A stretch of DNA of 64,000 bases. Source: Streptococcus parapneumoniae. GTDB taxonomy: Bacteria > Bacillota > Bacilli > Lactobacillales > Streptococcaceae. The position numbers were made by a program, and so were the translations under genes. The stretch spans positions 636,501 through 700,500 of the forward strand of contig NZ_AP026968.1 of NCBI RefSeq assembly GCF_037076355.1, in the 5' to 3' direction. Of this stretch, positions 1 to 8,035 are shown piece by piece; positions within the stretch are counted from its first letter, which is position 1; each line of letters begins with the position of its first letter. Below the pieces are notes generated by a model that searched no databases, had not been told where the DNA came from, and saw only the letters and a program-made list of their open reading frames with translations.

Positions 1-148
1 GTAAATCCTCTGATGGCTTGACTTTTCCTGTTTCAATATCGCTTAGATACTGCCTTGTAATACCAGTCGCAACAGCTAAACGGTTTTGAGATAGTCCATA
101 AGCCAAGCGTTTTTCTTTTAAATGCTGTAACCAAGTTTGTTCATTCAG
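1..148 (-). CDS. Relaxase / replication initiation protein of Tn916 family (orf20, MobT), N-terminus only
   Basis: The first 49 codons of a gene running off the left edge. The protein begins LNEQTWLQHLKEKR and carries a helix-turn-helix (residues about 15-45, with TGITRQYLSDIETGK), as in the N-terminal HTH of the Tn916 Orf20 rolling-circle relaxase, which nicks oriT in conjugative transfer. No ATG opens this frame. The best start is CTG at 148, seven bases after a GGAGGG at 156-161; the nearby ATG at 144 is in another frame and stops after eight codons. Product assignment rests on this N-terminus plus the neighbouring oriT and orf21-orf23. Confidence 0.85.
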   Translation of the reverse strand, partial: MNEQTWLQHLKEKRLAYGLSQNRLAVATGITRQYLSDIETGKVKPSEDL

Positions 149-264
149 TAAAAATCCCTCCAATCAAAAAGGCGTATGTCAACTTTTAAAGCCCATTTGA
201 CATACGCTGAAATTTTGTAAATCCCTTGTAACCAAAGGATTTTCTAATGTTTTTTTGACTGTTT

Positions 265-337
265 CCTGTCGATTTGTACCCCCCTGTTAGATACGGGGGG
301 TTAAGTGCTGGCGTGGCTATTGCCACACCAGCCAGCA
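265..337. other. oriT: Origin of transfer (oriT) of the Tn916-family element
   Basis: The gap between orf20 and orf21 holds a G/C inverted repeat, ACCCCCC (278-284) and GGGGGGT (295-301) around a 10-base loop, then a second hairpin at about 306-337 (CTGGCGTGGC / GCCACACCAG). The same location is known as oriT in Tn916, and the C6/G6 hairpin resembles the oriT of ICEBs1-like elements. The exact nick site was not determined. Confidence 0.75.
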
Positions 338-340
338 AGA

Positions 341-1726
341 TCAGTCCACACCTGCGACTTCCGCTTCGCACGTCGCCTGCGTGGACTGTCTGCTGTTGGA
401 TAACTTTTTAATTTCCTCCAAGAAATCATATCCTTTTGGTACAAGGGGAGTATAAAACTCTGATATGACACTTGTTCCTACATCAACATAGCCACGACCT
501 TTGATTCGCTTTAAGAAGAAATCCTTTTGTACGTCACTGCCAAACATCATGCCATAGCCCATTTCAGACATACGACCTAAAGCCACTCTGAAATTAAACT
601 GATCACGGATTCCGTCGCCTAAATATTTTGCGTCTGGACGTTGACAAGCCAGTATTAGAAAGAAGCCAGCTTGACGACCTAACATGACAATCTGTTTCAG
701 CTTATTCATAACTGCGGTGTTTTCTTTTGTTCCCAGCATTTCCATGAAAGCGACGTATTCATCAAAGATTAAGAAGTGTGCCGGGAGACCTAAGTAAGCA
801 TAATTTTTGCCAGTCTTATAGTTCTTCATCTGCTTCATTTCCTCACTACGTTTCATCATTTCTTCATAGAATGTTTCAATGCAAGAAAGCAAGTCTTCTT
901 TTCTATAGTAGACATTTGCCATCACAGAACCTAAGTCCGCAAGGTCAGCATTTTTCGGGTCAAGAATATACAGTTTTGAATCTGTATGAAGCAAGGCTTC
1001 AATCAGTGTCAGTATAAAGTAAGTTTTACCGCCACCTGTACCACCAGCAATCAACATATGAGGGAGCTTATCATATTCCCACCATACGTTTTTCATTAAG
1101 CGAAGTTTACCATCTTTAGCTTCTACTTCATCAATAGAAATACGACTGGCTATGGTGTCATAGAGCAAAGTATATTCCACATAGGAATCCTTTAACTCTT
1201 TATCCGTCAGCTCACAGTACAAGCCACTCTCTAATTTCTTTTCCAAGTGTAAGAGTTGGTCTTGATATTTTCCCAGCGTGATTTCCACCCGTATCTGTAT
1301 CAAGCCATTTTTAAGTCGATAATACATTTTAGGGAAGTAGGTTATCTTTTCCTTTGTACGACCAGCACTATCTTTAAAGAAACCCTCTGTTTTGACCTGT
1401 TCAGATTCATACCACTTGTTTTCAAGTATCATCTTTGCCAGTTTTTGACGGTGGTAAAGTTGTTTAACCGTATCATAGCGAACCCGTTTGAATACAAACG
1501 CTACCAGCAAGCAGATAAGAATTGCGACACTGAAACTGATAATTAAATAGGGAATGTCAATCTTATCTGCTTGTGATAGGTTAAAATCCTGCCAGTTGAT
1601 CTGCTGGATTGTCTTCACATGAAACAGTCCGACAACCAGCAGGAAAACAGGCAGGAGTGACGCTATCGTAAAATGAAAGACTAAATCTTTACCAGATGGG
1701 CGAATCCTTTTACCACGCTGTTTCAT
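341..1726 (-). CDS. Tn916 Orf21, FtsK/SpoIIIE-family coupling protein
   Basis: A 461-residue DNA-translocating ATPase, the coupling protein that hands the relaxase-bound strand to the conjugation channel. Two hydrophobic segments (about residues 15-37 and 58-80) anchor it in the membrane. The motor domain has Walker A GGTGGGKT near residue 228 and Walker B HFLIFDEY near 320. Its length and order are those of Tn916 orf21. It starts at 1726 after an AAGGAGACTTTTTCGC context and lies downstream of orf22 and orf23, all transcribed into the element. The oriT hairpins lie just beyond its stop codon. Confidence 0.93.
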   Translation of the reverse strand: MKQRGKRIRPSGKDLVFHFTIASLLPVFLLVVGLFHVKTIQQINWQDFNLSQADKIDIPYLIISFSVAILICLLVAFVFKRVRYDTVKQLYHRQKLAKMILENKWYESEQVKTEGFFKDSAGRTKEKITYFPKMYYRLKNGLIQIRVEITLGKYQDQLLHLEKKLESGLYCELTDKELKDSYVEYTLLYDTIASRISIDEVEAKDGKLRLMKNVWWEYDKLPHMLIAGGTGGGKTYFILTLIEALLHTDSKLYILDPKNADLADLGSVMANVYYRKEDLLSCIETFYEEMMKRSEEMKQMKNYKTGKNYAYLGLPAHFLIFDEYVAFMEMLGTKENTAVMNKLKQIVMLGRQAGFFLILACQRPDAKYLGDGIRDQFNFRVALGRMSEMGYGMMFGSDVQKDFFLKRIKGRGYVDVGTSVISEFYTPLVPKGYDFLEEIKKLSNSRQSTQATCEAEVAGVD

Positions 1727-1754
1727 GCGAAAAAGTCTCCTTTCTACCTAGCGA

Positions 1755-2141
1755 CTATTTGTCTTGTGTCGGTTCTTTCTTTGCTTGTGGTTGAGCTTTG
1801 AATGAACTAGAATCCTTTGTCAGCACAATATCGTCTGCCTTGATATACCAGTCAACATCTGCTCCTTGATAGGTGGCAGTAGCAACGGTGTCCGCAATGG
1901 GATTGATAAGTTCCACCCGTGCGTTATAATCAAACTCTTTCAAAGGCACGCTGGCAGGAATACTTACTTGAATCATGCGTCCTTGTCCTTTGGATTTTAA
2001 GTCATAGGTACGTTCCTTGATTTCATCTGAAACCGACCCGTCTTCATTTTGGATTCTCACTTCACGACGTAGAGCAGAGAATTTCAATTCTCCAAAAGTC
2101 GTGTCTTTATCTAATACAATGCCATTTGCTAATCTCATCAT
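1755..2141 (-). CDS. Tn916 Orf22, DUF961/YdcP-family protein
   Basis: A 128-residue soluble protein of the DUF961 family, found as a pair with Orf23 at the start of the conjugation module of Tn916-like elements. The family signature is visible (TFGELKFSALRREV, ERTYDLKSKGQG, VELINPIADTVA, then WYIKADDIVL). The biochemical role is not established; the position suggests an accessory part in transfer. The C-terminal 20 residues are charged and Gln/Lys-rich. It lies 28 bases from orf21 and 15 from orf23, so it is probably co-transcribed with both. Confidence 0.9.
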   Translation of the reverse strand: MMRLANGIVLDKDTTFGELKFSALRREVRIQNEDGSVSDEIKERTYDLKSKGQGRMIQVSIPASVPLKEFDYNARVELINPIADTVATATYQGADVDWYIKADDIVLTKDSSSFKAQPQAKKEPTQDK

Positions 2142-2156
2142 TTTTCCTCTCTTTCT

Positions 2157-2471
2157 TTATTCTTTTATCATGTCGTCAGCATGTAAAAGGTAATTTGTAA
2201 AACCACGAGTGCCGATTTTGTAGCCCTCTGCGGTAATACGTGGATTGACTAACTTCACACGTTCCTCAAAGCCGAAATGTTTTTCGCCAGCTTCAGCAGG
2301 AAGCACCACCACAATATCATCTGCTCTTTGAACATCAGAATAGAGATTATAGCTTCTTGATAAGACAGTTAGCCGTCCGTTGATTCTTCGCTGAACGACT
2401 TTATCCTCGCCAGCAAATTCTAAATTGCCGAATGTTTTTTCCATGTTGGGAATCACAAATTTAAGTTCCAT
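2157..2471 (-). CDS. Tn916 Orf23, DUF961/YdcP-family protein
   Basis: A 104-residue paralogue of the product of the next gene. The shared pattern is an early KTFGNLEFAG, then SRSYNLYSDVQ, RVKLVNPRITAEG and a terminal YLLHADDMI. The pair is a hallmark of Tn916-family conjugation modules; the function is unknown. An AGGATAGG ribosome binding site precedes the ATG at 2471. In the circular element this operon is reached by transcripts that cross the joined ends; in the integrated state psaR transcription points towards it. Confidence 0.9.
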   Translation of the reverse strand: MELKFVIPNMEKTFGNLEFAGEDKVVQRRINGRLTVLSRSYNLYSDVQRADDIVVVLPAEAGEKHFGFEERVKLVNPRITAEGYKIGTRGFTNYLLHADDMIKE

Positions 2472-2493
2472 ATTTTTACCTATCCTTTCTTTT

Positions 2494-2568
2494 TTATTGG
2501 CTGAATGAATGTTTGATGGTCTTAAAGAGTGGGGAACGACCTTTTGATTCTTGATTTTTTGTTTTCAT
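2494..2568 (-). CDS. Tn916 Orf24-like 24-residue peptide
   Basis: A small gene that standard length cut-offs miss. ATG at 2568 follows AGGAAG with seven bases between, and the frame runs 24 codons to TAA at 2494-2496. The peptide is basic and hydrophilic (MKTKNQESKGRSPLF, then KTIKHSFSQ). Its place, just upstream of orf23 and in the same direction, is that of orf24 in Tn916. The function is unknown; the good ribosome binding site supports translation. Confidence 0.65.
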   Translation of the reverse strand: MKTKNQESKGRSPLFKTIKHSFSQ

Positions 2569-2601
2569 AAGTTCACTTCCTTTCAAAATCGGGTAAAAAA
2601 A

Positions 2602-2628
2602 TAGACACCTCATTTTTTGAAGTGTCTA
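2602..2628 (-). terminator. Intrinsic-terminator-like hairpin upstream of orf24
   Basis: TAGACAC (2602-2608) and GTGTCTA (2622-2628) pair; read on the minus strand the stem is followed by seven T. It lies between the element end and orf24, so it could stop transcripts entering from psaR or weaken transcription across the joint of the circular form. Confidence 0.55.
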
Positions 2629-2714
2629 CCTATTAAATATTCAAATTTTATTGGAAGTATCTTTATATCTTCACTTTTCAAGGATAAATCGTCGTATCAA
2701 AGCTCATTCATAAG

Positions 2715-2734
2715 TAGTAAATTAGTAGTAAATT
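2715..2734. promoter_or_regulatory. Tn916 integrase arm-binding (DR-2-like) direct repeats
   Basis: TAGTAAATT occurs twice, at 2715-2723 and 2726-2734, with an 11-base period. As I recall, this is the core sequence bound by the N-terminal domain of the Tn916 integrase. It lies about 75 bases inside the presumed element end. Confidence 0.65.
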
Positions 2735-2802
2735 GAGTGGTTTTGACCTTGATAAAGTGTGATAAGTCCAGTTTTTATGCGGATAACTAGATTTTTATGC
2801 TA

Positions 2803-2818
2803 TTTTTGATATAAAAAA
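2803..2818. mobile_element. Junction of Tn916-family element with the chromosome
   Basis: A T-tract (2803-2807), a short spacer GATAT and an A-tract (2813-2818) form the usual Tn916 junction of T-run, coupling sequence and A-run. To the left lie element genes, to the right the psaR terminator. The exact base of the boundary cannot be fixed without the other end or an empty site. Confidence 0.6.
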
Positions 2819-2828
2819 TAGATAAGAA

Positions 2829-2855
2829 AACCCTGAAAATCAAACTTTCAGGGTT
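2829..2855 (-). terminator. psaR terminator
   Basis: AACCCTGAAA (2829-2838) pairs with TTTCAGGGTT (2846-2855). On the minus strand the stem is followed by a T-rich tail, into which the Tn916-family element has inserted. Confidence 0.8.
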
Positions 2856-2873
2856 GGTAGGGGATTGGAGAAA

Positions 2874-3524
2874 TTAGTTGATTTTCTCGACATAGAGTTG
2901 TTTTGCAATGTCCATACTTACTTGTAAGTCCTCGTCTTTACTAAGGATAGTGAAGGTGTTGCTGAAGCCATCAAACTGCTTGACTTGGAGCTGATCACCG
3001 ATGTGAAGTGAGTGCTTGTCCAGATAATGGAGAATGTCAAAACTATCATGCACCCGAGTCAGGCGGTAGGAGCCAGCTTCCTTGATGTCAGCTAGTGGGA
3101 GGTTATTGATTTCAACTAGGAGTTCTCCCTTGGCAGGAATGGTTCCTCCGTGAGGGCAGGTCTTGGGAAATCCAAGCAATTTATCCAGTCTTTCCACGAA
3201 GAGGTCAGAGACAGTATGTTCCAATACCTCAGCTTCCTCGTGAATCTGGTCACTCGTATAGTTTAAATGATGAACCAGAAAAACTTCAATCAAGCGGTGT
3301 TTACGATAGAGCTCAGAGACCAATTTGAGGCCGAGGTCAGTCAGTAGATAGCCACATTCCTTGTCCTTGAGGATGAGATTTTCGCTCTTCATCCGTTTAA
3401 TCATTTCAGTTACGGCAGGGGGAGAGACTTGCATGCGGGCAGCAATTTCCTTGTTGGTAATCTTATGCAAATCTATGCTAATTTCATAAATACATTTTAG
3501 ATAGTCTTCTTTATTCGGGGTCAT
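2874..3524 (-). CDS. psaR: Manganese-dependent transcriptional repressor, DtxR/MntR family
   Basis: A 216-residue metal-dependent repressor. In pneumococcus PsaR with Mn(II) represses the psaBCA manganese transporter and adhesin genes, and Zn(II) relieves this. Residues 1-65 form the winged helix (KEIAARMQVSPPAVTEMIKRM). Residues 66-140 carry the dimerisation and metal region with conserved His, Glu and Cys (HRLIEVFLVHHL, EEAEVLEHTVSD, CPHGGTIP). The C-terminal 60 residues form the FeoA/SH3-like domain. AGAGGAAG precedes the ATG. The gene stands alone and ends in a terminator now abutting the Tn916-family element. Confidence 0.9.
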   Translation of the reverse strand: MTPNKEDYLKCIYEISIDLHKITNKEIAARMQVSPPAVTEMIKRMKSENLILKDKECGYLLTDLGLKLVSELYRKHRLIEVFLVHHLNYTSDQIHEEAEVLEHTVSDLFVERLDKLLGFPKTCPHGGTIPAKGELLVEINNLPLADIKEAGSYRLTRVHDSFDILHYLDKHSLHIGDQLQVKQFDGFSNTFTILSKDEDLQVSMDIAKQLYVEKIN

Positions 3525-3635
3525 TCGCTTCCTCTTGTCTAATATCTTTATCTAGTATATCAAAAAAAGCTAGATTTCTCTAGCTGTGACTTTTTATGTT
3601 ATACTTATTGCAAGAGAAAAAACGAGGAGATGGAT

Positions 3636-4478
3636 ATGACGAAAATAGCTCTTCTTTCAGATATTCATGGAAATACCACCGCCTTGGAGGCTGTTTTGGC
3701 AGATGCTCGGCAGCGAGGAGTGGATGAATACTGGCTTTTGGGAGATATTCTCATGCCAGGGACAGGGCGTAGAAGGATTTTGGACTTGTTGGCTCAACTA
3801 CCGATTACGGTTAGAGTTTTGGGAAACTGGGAAGACAGTCTGTGGCATGGTATCCGTAAGGAATTGGATAGTACTCGTCCCAGCCAACGCTATCTCTTGC
3901 GCCAGTGCCAGTATGTTCTAGAGGAGATTTCCCTAGAAGAAATTGAACTGCTCCATAATCAACCACTCCAGATCCATCGTCAGTTTGGGGATTTGACGGT
4001 AGGAATTAGCCACCATCTTCCTGATAAGAATTGGGGACGAGAGTTGATTCATACTGGAGCGCAAGAGGATTTTGATCGCTTGGTGACCAATCCGCCTTGC
4101 GATATTGCTGTTTATGGTCATATTCACCAGCAGTTGCTTCGTTACGGTACTGGTGGGCAATTGATTGTTAATCCGGGTTCGATTGGGCAGCCTTTCTTTC
4201 TAGATGCTCAGTTGCGGAAGGACTTGCGGGCCCAGTATATGATTTTGGAGTTTGATGACAAGGGCTTGGTAGATATGAACTTCCGACGGGTAGACTACGA
4301 TGTGGCAGCTGAATTGCAGTTGGCTAAAGATCTTAAACTTCCCTATTTTGAGGTTTACTATGAAAGTCTGGTCAATGGGATCCACCATACTCATCATCAG
4401 GAATTTCTGAGAGAATTGGCCCAGAAAGAGGGCTACGATCGGGAGTTAGACGACTGGTTAAAAGGTGGTAATGATTGA
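3636..4478 (+). CDS. Metallophosphoesterase (YfcE/MJ0936-type phosphodiesterase)
   Basis: A 280-residue calcineurin-like phosphoesterase. The metal-binding motifs are in order: SDIHGN (residues 8-13), LLGDI near 35, GNWED near 65, then SHH and YGHIHQQ. Such enzymes hydrolyse phosphodiesters with Mn or Fe; the physiological substrate is unknown. An ATG at 3630 lies inside the ribosome binding site GAGGAG; the ATG at 3636 has proper spacing and gives MTKIALLSDIHGN, so that start was chosen. It is divergent from psaR and followed 75 bases later by an Rrf2-type regulator. Confidence 0.82.
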   Translation: MTKIALLSDIHGNTTALEAVLADARQRGVDEYWLLGDILMPGTGRRRILDLLAQLPITVRVLGNWEDSLWHGIRKELDSTRPSQRYLLRQCQYVLEEISLEEIELLHNQPLQIHRQFGDLTVGISHHLPDKNWGRELIHTGAQEDFDRLVTNPPCDIAVYGHIHQQLLRYGTGGQLIVNPGSIGQPFFLDAQLRKDLRAQYMILEFDDKGLVDMNFRRVDYDVAAELQLAKDLKLPYFEVYYESLVNGIHHTHHQEFLRELAQKEGYDRELDDWLKGGND

Positions 4479-4553
4479 CATTACAACTAAAAAGGGTATA
4501 ATAAAAGAAAAAGAAGAGTAGAGGCAGAGTAGCCTCGTAAAAAGGAGAAGAGG

Positions 4554-4991
4554 ATGCAAATTCCAAGTAGATTTACCATTGCGACTCATATGCTGATAAT
4601 CATTGCCCTCGAGAGGAAGGAAAGCAAGGTGACCAGTGATTTTCTGGCTGCTAGTGTCGGGGTCAATCCAGTCATTATCAGAAAAACCTTGTCCCAGTTG
4701 AAGAAGGCAGAGCTGATTTCAGTCGCGCGCGGAACAGGGGGAACAGAGATTGTTAAGGATCTCAAAGACATTAGTCTTTTAGATGTTTATCAGGCGGTCG
4801 AATGTCTTGGTAAGACTGGTCAACTCTTCAGTTTCCATGACAATCCAAATCCAAATTGCCCAGTTGGAGCTCATATTCATGATGTTTTGGATCAAAAATT
4901 GGAGAGAATTCAGCTGGCTATGGAGGCTGAACTTGGTCAGACCAGTTTAGAGCAAGTCGTGGCTGATGCAGAGAGTCAGATGAAGGAGTGA
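4554..4991 (+). CDS. Rrf2-family transcriptional regulator (YwnA-like)
   Basis: A 145-residue winged-helix regulator of the Rrf2 family. The HTH is residues 1-60 (RFTIATHMLIIIAL, TSDFLAASVGVNPVIIRKTL) with the wing ARGTGGTEI. It has only one Cys (NCPVG near residue 98), so it lacks the three-Cys Fe-S ligand set of IscR/NsrR. It resembles the single-Cys YwnA group, whose signal is unknown. AAGGAGAAGAGG precedes the ATG. The gene is convergent with the hydrolase gene that follows, and the two share a terminator split by a BOX repeat. Confidence 0.8.
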   Translation: MQIPSRFTIATHMLIIIALERKESKVTSDFLAASVGVNPVIIRKTLSQLKKAELISVARGTGGTEIVKDLKDISLLDVYQAVECLGKTGQLFSFHDNPNPNCPVGAHIHDVLDQKLERIQLAMEAELGQTSLEQVVADAESQMKE

Positions 4992-5006
4992 TTTTTTCTT
5001 TAAAAC

Positions 5007-5163
5007 AAAAAAGCTTATGAAAAGGTTTTTATACTCAATGAAAATCAAAAAGCAAACTAGGAAGCTAGCCGCAGGTTGCTCAAAGCACAGCTTTGAGGTT
5101 GCAGATAAAGCTGACGTGGTTTGAAGAGATTTTCGAAGAGTATTACCTTTTCATAAGCTTTTT
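5007..5163. terminator. Bidirectional terminator hairpin split by a BOX element
   Basis: AAAAAGCTTATGAAAAGGT (5007-5025) and its exact complement ACCTTTTCATAAGCTTTTT (5145-5163) are 19-base arms lying between convergent genes. The BOX repeat occupies what would have been the loop. Confidence 0.7.
5030..5143 (-). repeat. BOX repeat, internally shortened
   Basis: Reads TATACTCAATGAAAATC at one end and GATTTTCGAAGAGTAT at the other, which are the boxC and boxA ends of the pneumococcal BOX repeat in reverse orientation. The boxB part and much of boxA (the segment with TTACTGACTTCGTCAG and the CGCCTTGCCGTAG core) are missing when compared with the copy at 33937-34089. Confidence 0.85.
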
Positions 5164-6235
5164 ATCTATTTTTCCATGCTTGGTAACGGGTATCAATCAA
5201 TAACTGGGTGAGGCGTCCCATGGTTTCCCTTTCTTCTGGAGTGAGAGATTGAGCTTGGACAAAGAGATGACGAATGTGTTCGACAGCCTTTAAGGAAGAC
5301 AAGTCATTGATAGAAGTAATACCTGAATCAAGAATGGTGCCAAAGAAGAGATCAAAGTAGAGCTGGAGTTCCTCGTCAGGGACTGTGGCTACCCACTCCT
5401 TGAAGGTTATGTCTACTTGTTGACTATCGCTGTTGGTCTTATCCAGTTGGATGAAGTGCTTGTCCTCAATCTGCCAACTAAAGGTATCGTGCTGGGCAAT
5501 ACCACCCAGGGCAGTACTTTGAACGATGATTTGGTGAGCAGGGATTTCCATCATCATACCGATGATGGAACCTTGTGGGATAAAGACCTTGGTTCTATCC
5601 ATTATCCTTTGATAGCCCTCGGTTTGTGTCAGTTCTTTGTGGAGACCAGGCGCATCAAAGGTATAAACTGCTGTAATCTGATTTTGCAAGCTTTGCTCAA
5701 TTTGACTAGCCGCATAGATGGCTAGATTTCCTCCCTTGGAATGCCCAGCCAGAATGACCTTCTGCTTAGGATAGTGGGCAAAAAAGTTCTTTAAATAGCG
5801 GAGGGCGTGCTTTTGAGCAGGAATTTCCTTCATATAGGTTAGGTGGAAATCTTCCTTCCAGCCAATGATACTGTCATCAGTCCCACGAAAGACAATCAGA
5901 TAGGTATCGAGAGTGAGGCGGTAGGTTATAGCCGCAAATTGTTTTTGCAATTCAGGATCGATGTCATTGATAAAATGGGAGAGTTTGCAATTTTTGAAGC
6001 GTTTGTGTTGAGCTAATTCATCCAATAATTGGAGACGATTTTTACTGGTCAACATGTTGGGTTCCCTTGGAACCTGAGGTGCCAGGTCTAAAAGTCGCTG
6101 AGGACTTGTGGAGACCAGATTATCAAAGGAGAGGTAGGGGATTTCTGTTAGGGCTAGAATGTCTAATTCATTTAAAGGAAGGTCGTAATAAGAATCGTAT
6201 GCGACATCTTTCAGATAGTCAAAAATATTGGCCAT
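5162..6235 (-). CDS. Mbeg1-like lipase/esterase family protein (DUF2974)
   Basis: A 357-residue alpha/beta-hydrolase-fold protein. The nucleophile elbow AGHSKGG lies near residue 165, preceded by YLIVFRGTDDS as in class-3-lipase-like proteins. There is no signal peptide or membrane segment, so it is cytoplasmic. The substrate is unknown. The ATG at 6235 has AAAGGAGC before it. It is convergent with the Rrf2 gene, and no partner gene is seen. Confidence 0.75.
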   Translation of the reverse strand: MANIFDYLKDVAYDSYYDLPLNELDILALTEIPYLSFDNLVSTSPQRLLDLAPQVPREPNMLTSKNRLQLLDELAQHKRFKNCKLSHFINDIDPELQKQFAAITYRLTLDTYLIVFRGTDDSIIGWKEDFHLTYMKEIPAQKHALRYLKNFFAHYPKQKVILAGHSKGGNLAIYAASQIEQSLQNQITAVYTFDAPGLHKELTQTEGYQRIMDRTKVFIPQGSIIGMMMEIPAHQIIVQSTALGGIAQHDTFSWQIEDKHFIQLDKTNSDSQQVDITFKEWVATVPDEELQLYFDLFFGTILDSGITSINDLSSLKAVEHIRHLFVQAQSLTPEERETMGRLTQLLIDTRYQAWKNR

Positions 6236-6390
6236 AAGAGCTCCTTTCTTTTTATTTATCTTATCAAATTTCCCTCAAATTAGCTAGTAGGGTTGCCTCA
6301 CTTTGTTGGCTAAAAACAAGCTCTTTCAAATTCAGTTTCAGACCTTCTAGCATGGAAAAATCTGTTATAATAATAGAAAAGGAGGAGCGC

Positions 6391-7068
6391 ATGCACAAGA
6401 TTTTATTAGTAGAAGATGATCAGGTTATTCGTCAACAAGTCGGGAAAATGCTCTCTGAATGGGGATTTGAAGTGGTTCTGGTAGAAGACTTTATGGAAGT
6501 TTTGAGTCTATTTGTTCAGTCGGAGCCTCATCTGGTCCTCATGGATATTGGTTTGCCCTTGTTTAATGGCTATCACTGGTGTCAGGAAATTCGCAAGATT
6601 TCCAAGGTACCTATCATGTTTCTGTCTTCGAGAGACCAGGCTATGGATATTGTCATGGCAATCAATATGGGCGCGGATGACTTTGTGACCAAGCCTTTTG
6701 ACCAGCAGGTTCTTTTAGCCAAGGTTCAGGGCTTGTTGCGCCGTTCCTATGAGTTTGGGCGTGACGAGAGTTTACTGGAATATGCTGGTGTTATTCTCAA
6801 TACCAAATCAATGGATTTACATTATCAAGGTCAAGTCTTGAATTTGACCAAGAACGAATTTCAGATTTTACACGTGTTGTTTGAGCATGCGGGCAATATT
6901 GTAGCGCGTGACGACCTCATGCGGGAACTTTGGAACAGCGACTTTTTTATTGATGATAATACGCTCTCTGTCAATGTGGCTCGATTGCGTAAAAAGTTGG
7001 AAGAGCAGGGCTTGGTAGGATTTATCGAGACCAAGAAAGGGATAGGGTACGGACTGAAGCATGCTTGA
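6391..7068 (+). CDS. rr01: Response regulator, OmpR/PhoB family (pneumococcal TCS01)
   Basis: A 225-residue two-component response regulator. The receiver domain is residues 1-115 with the phospho-acceptor Asp in LVLMDIGLPLFNGY, conserved SS before RDQAMD, and Lys in TKPFD. The DNA-binding winged helix follows (residues 130-225, LTKNEFQILHVLFEHAGNIV). The frame is open from 6352, but AAAGGAGGAGCGC sits just before the ATG at 6391, giving MHKILLVEDD. It overlaps the kinase gene by eight bases. By order and type it matches pneumococcal TCS01. Confidence 0.88.
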   Translation: MHKILLVEDDQVIRQQVGKMLSEWGFEVVLVEDFMEVLSLFVQSEPHLVLMDIGLPLFNGYHWCQEIRKISKVPIMFLSSRDQAMDIVMAINMGADDFVTKPFDQQVLLAKVQGLLRRSYEFGRDESLLEYAGVILNTKSMDLHYQGQVLNLTKNEFQILHVLFEHAGNIVARDDLMRELWNSDFFIDDNTLSVNVARLRKKLEEQGLVGFIETKKGIGYGLKHA

Positions 7069-8035
7069 TTGGAAACAATTTTTTCTAGCCTATCTGCGTT
7101 CCCGTAGTCGTCTGTTTGTCTATCTGCTTGCTTTGGCATTTCTGGTTTTGCTCTTTCAGTTTTTATTTGCCAGTTTGGGAATTTACTTTCTCTACTTTTT
7201 CCTCTTGTGTTGCTTTGTAACCATCTTATTTTTCACTTGGGACATATTGGTGGAGATGCAGATCTATCGTCAGGAACTTCTCTACGGTGAGAGGGAAGCC
7301 AAATCTCCTTTGGAAATAGCCTTGGCTGAAAAATTAGAAGCGCGTGAGATGGAACTCTATCAGCAGAGGTCAGACGCAGAAAGAAAACTGACGGATTTGC
7401 TGGATTACTATACCTTGTGGGTCCATCAGATAAAGACTCCCATTGCAGCTAGTCAACTCTTAGTTGCAGAAGTAGCCGACCGCCAACTGAAGCAGCAATT
7501 AGAACAGGAAATTTTCAAGATTGACTCCTATACCAATTTAGTTTTACAGTACCTGCGTTTAGAAAGTTTTCATGATGATTTGGTCTTGAAGCAGGTGCAA
7601 ATCGAGGATTTGGTCAAGGAAATAATTCGTAAATACGCTCTTTTCTTTATTCAAAAAGGCTTAAATGTCAACCTACATGACCTTGATAAAGAAATCGTGA
7701 CGGATAAAAAGTGGCTGCTAGTGGTCATTGAGCAAATTATCTCAAACAGTCTCAAGTACACCAAGGAAGGTGGTCTGGAGATTTATATGGAAGGCCAGGA
7801 ACTCTGTATCAAGGATACGGGAATCGGGATAAAAAACAGTGATGTCCTCCGAGTCTTTGAACGTGGCTTTTCAGGATATAATGGCCGCCTAACCCAGCAG
7901 TCATCTGGACTTGGACTTTACCTATCTAAGAAAATTTCTGAAGAACTGGGTCACCAGATTAGTATCGAGTCTGAGGTTGGTACAGGAACGATAGTGCGGA
8001 TTCAGTTTGCTCAAGTGAACTTAGTCCTTGAGTGA
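7061..8035 (+). CDS. hk01: Sensor histidine kinase of TCS01, intramembrane-sensing type
   Basis: A 324-residue sensor kinase. Two membrane helices (about residues 18-38 and 41-62) are joined by almost no external loop, as in BceS-type intramembrane-sensing kinases that respond to cell-envelope stress. The HisKA box is VHQIKTPIA with His122. The ATPase domain shows SNSLKYT (N box), DTGIGI and GLGLYLSKK. It overlaps the regulator gene by eight bases and is surely co-expressed. No Bce-type transporter adjoins it; the ABC gene downstream is 800 bases away beyond decayed sequence. Confidence 0.87.
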   Translation: MLDWKQFFLAYLRSRSRLFVYLLALAFLVLLFQFLFASLGIYFLYFFLLCCFVTILFFTWDILVEMQIYRQELLYGEREAKSPLEIALAEKLEAREMELYQQRSDAERKLTDLLDYYTLWVHQIKTPIAASQLLVAEVADRQLKQQLEQEIFKIDSYTNLVLQYLRLESFHDDLVLKQVQIEDLVKEIIRKYALFFIQKGLNVNLHDLDKEIVTDKKWLLVVIEQIISNSLKYTKEGGLEIYMEGQELCIKDTGIGIKNSDVLRVFERGFSGYNGRLTQQSSGLGLYLSKKISEELGHQISIESEVGTGTIVRIQFAQVNLVLE

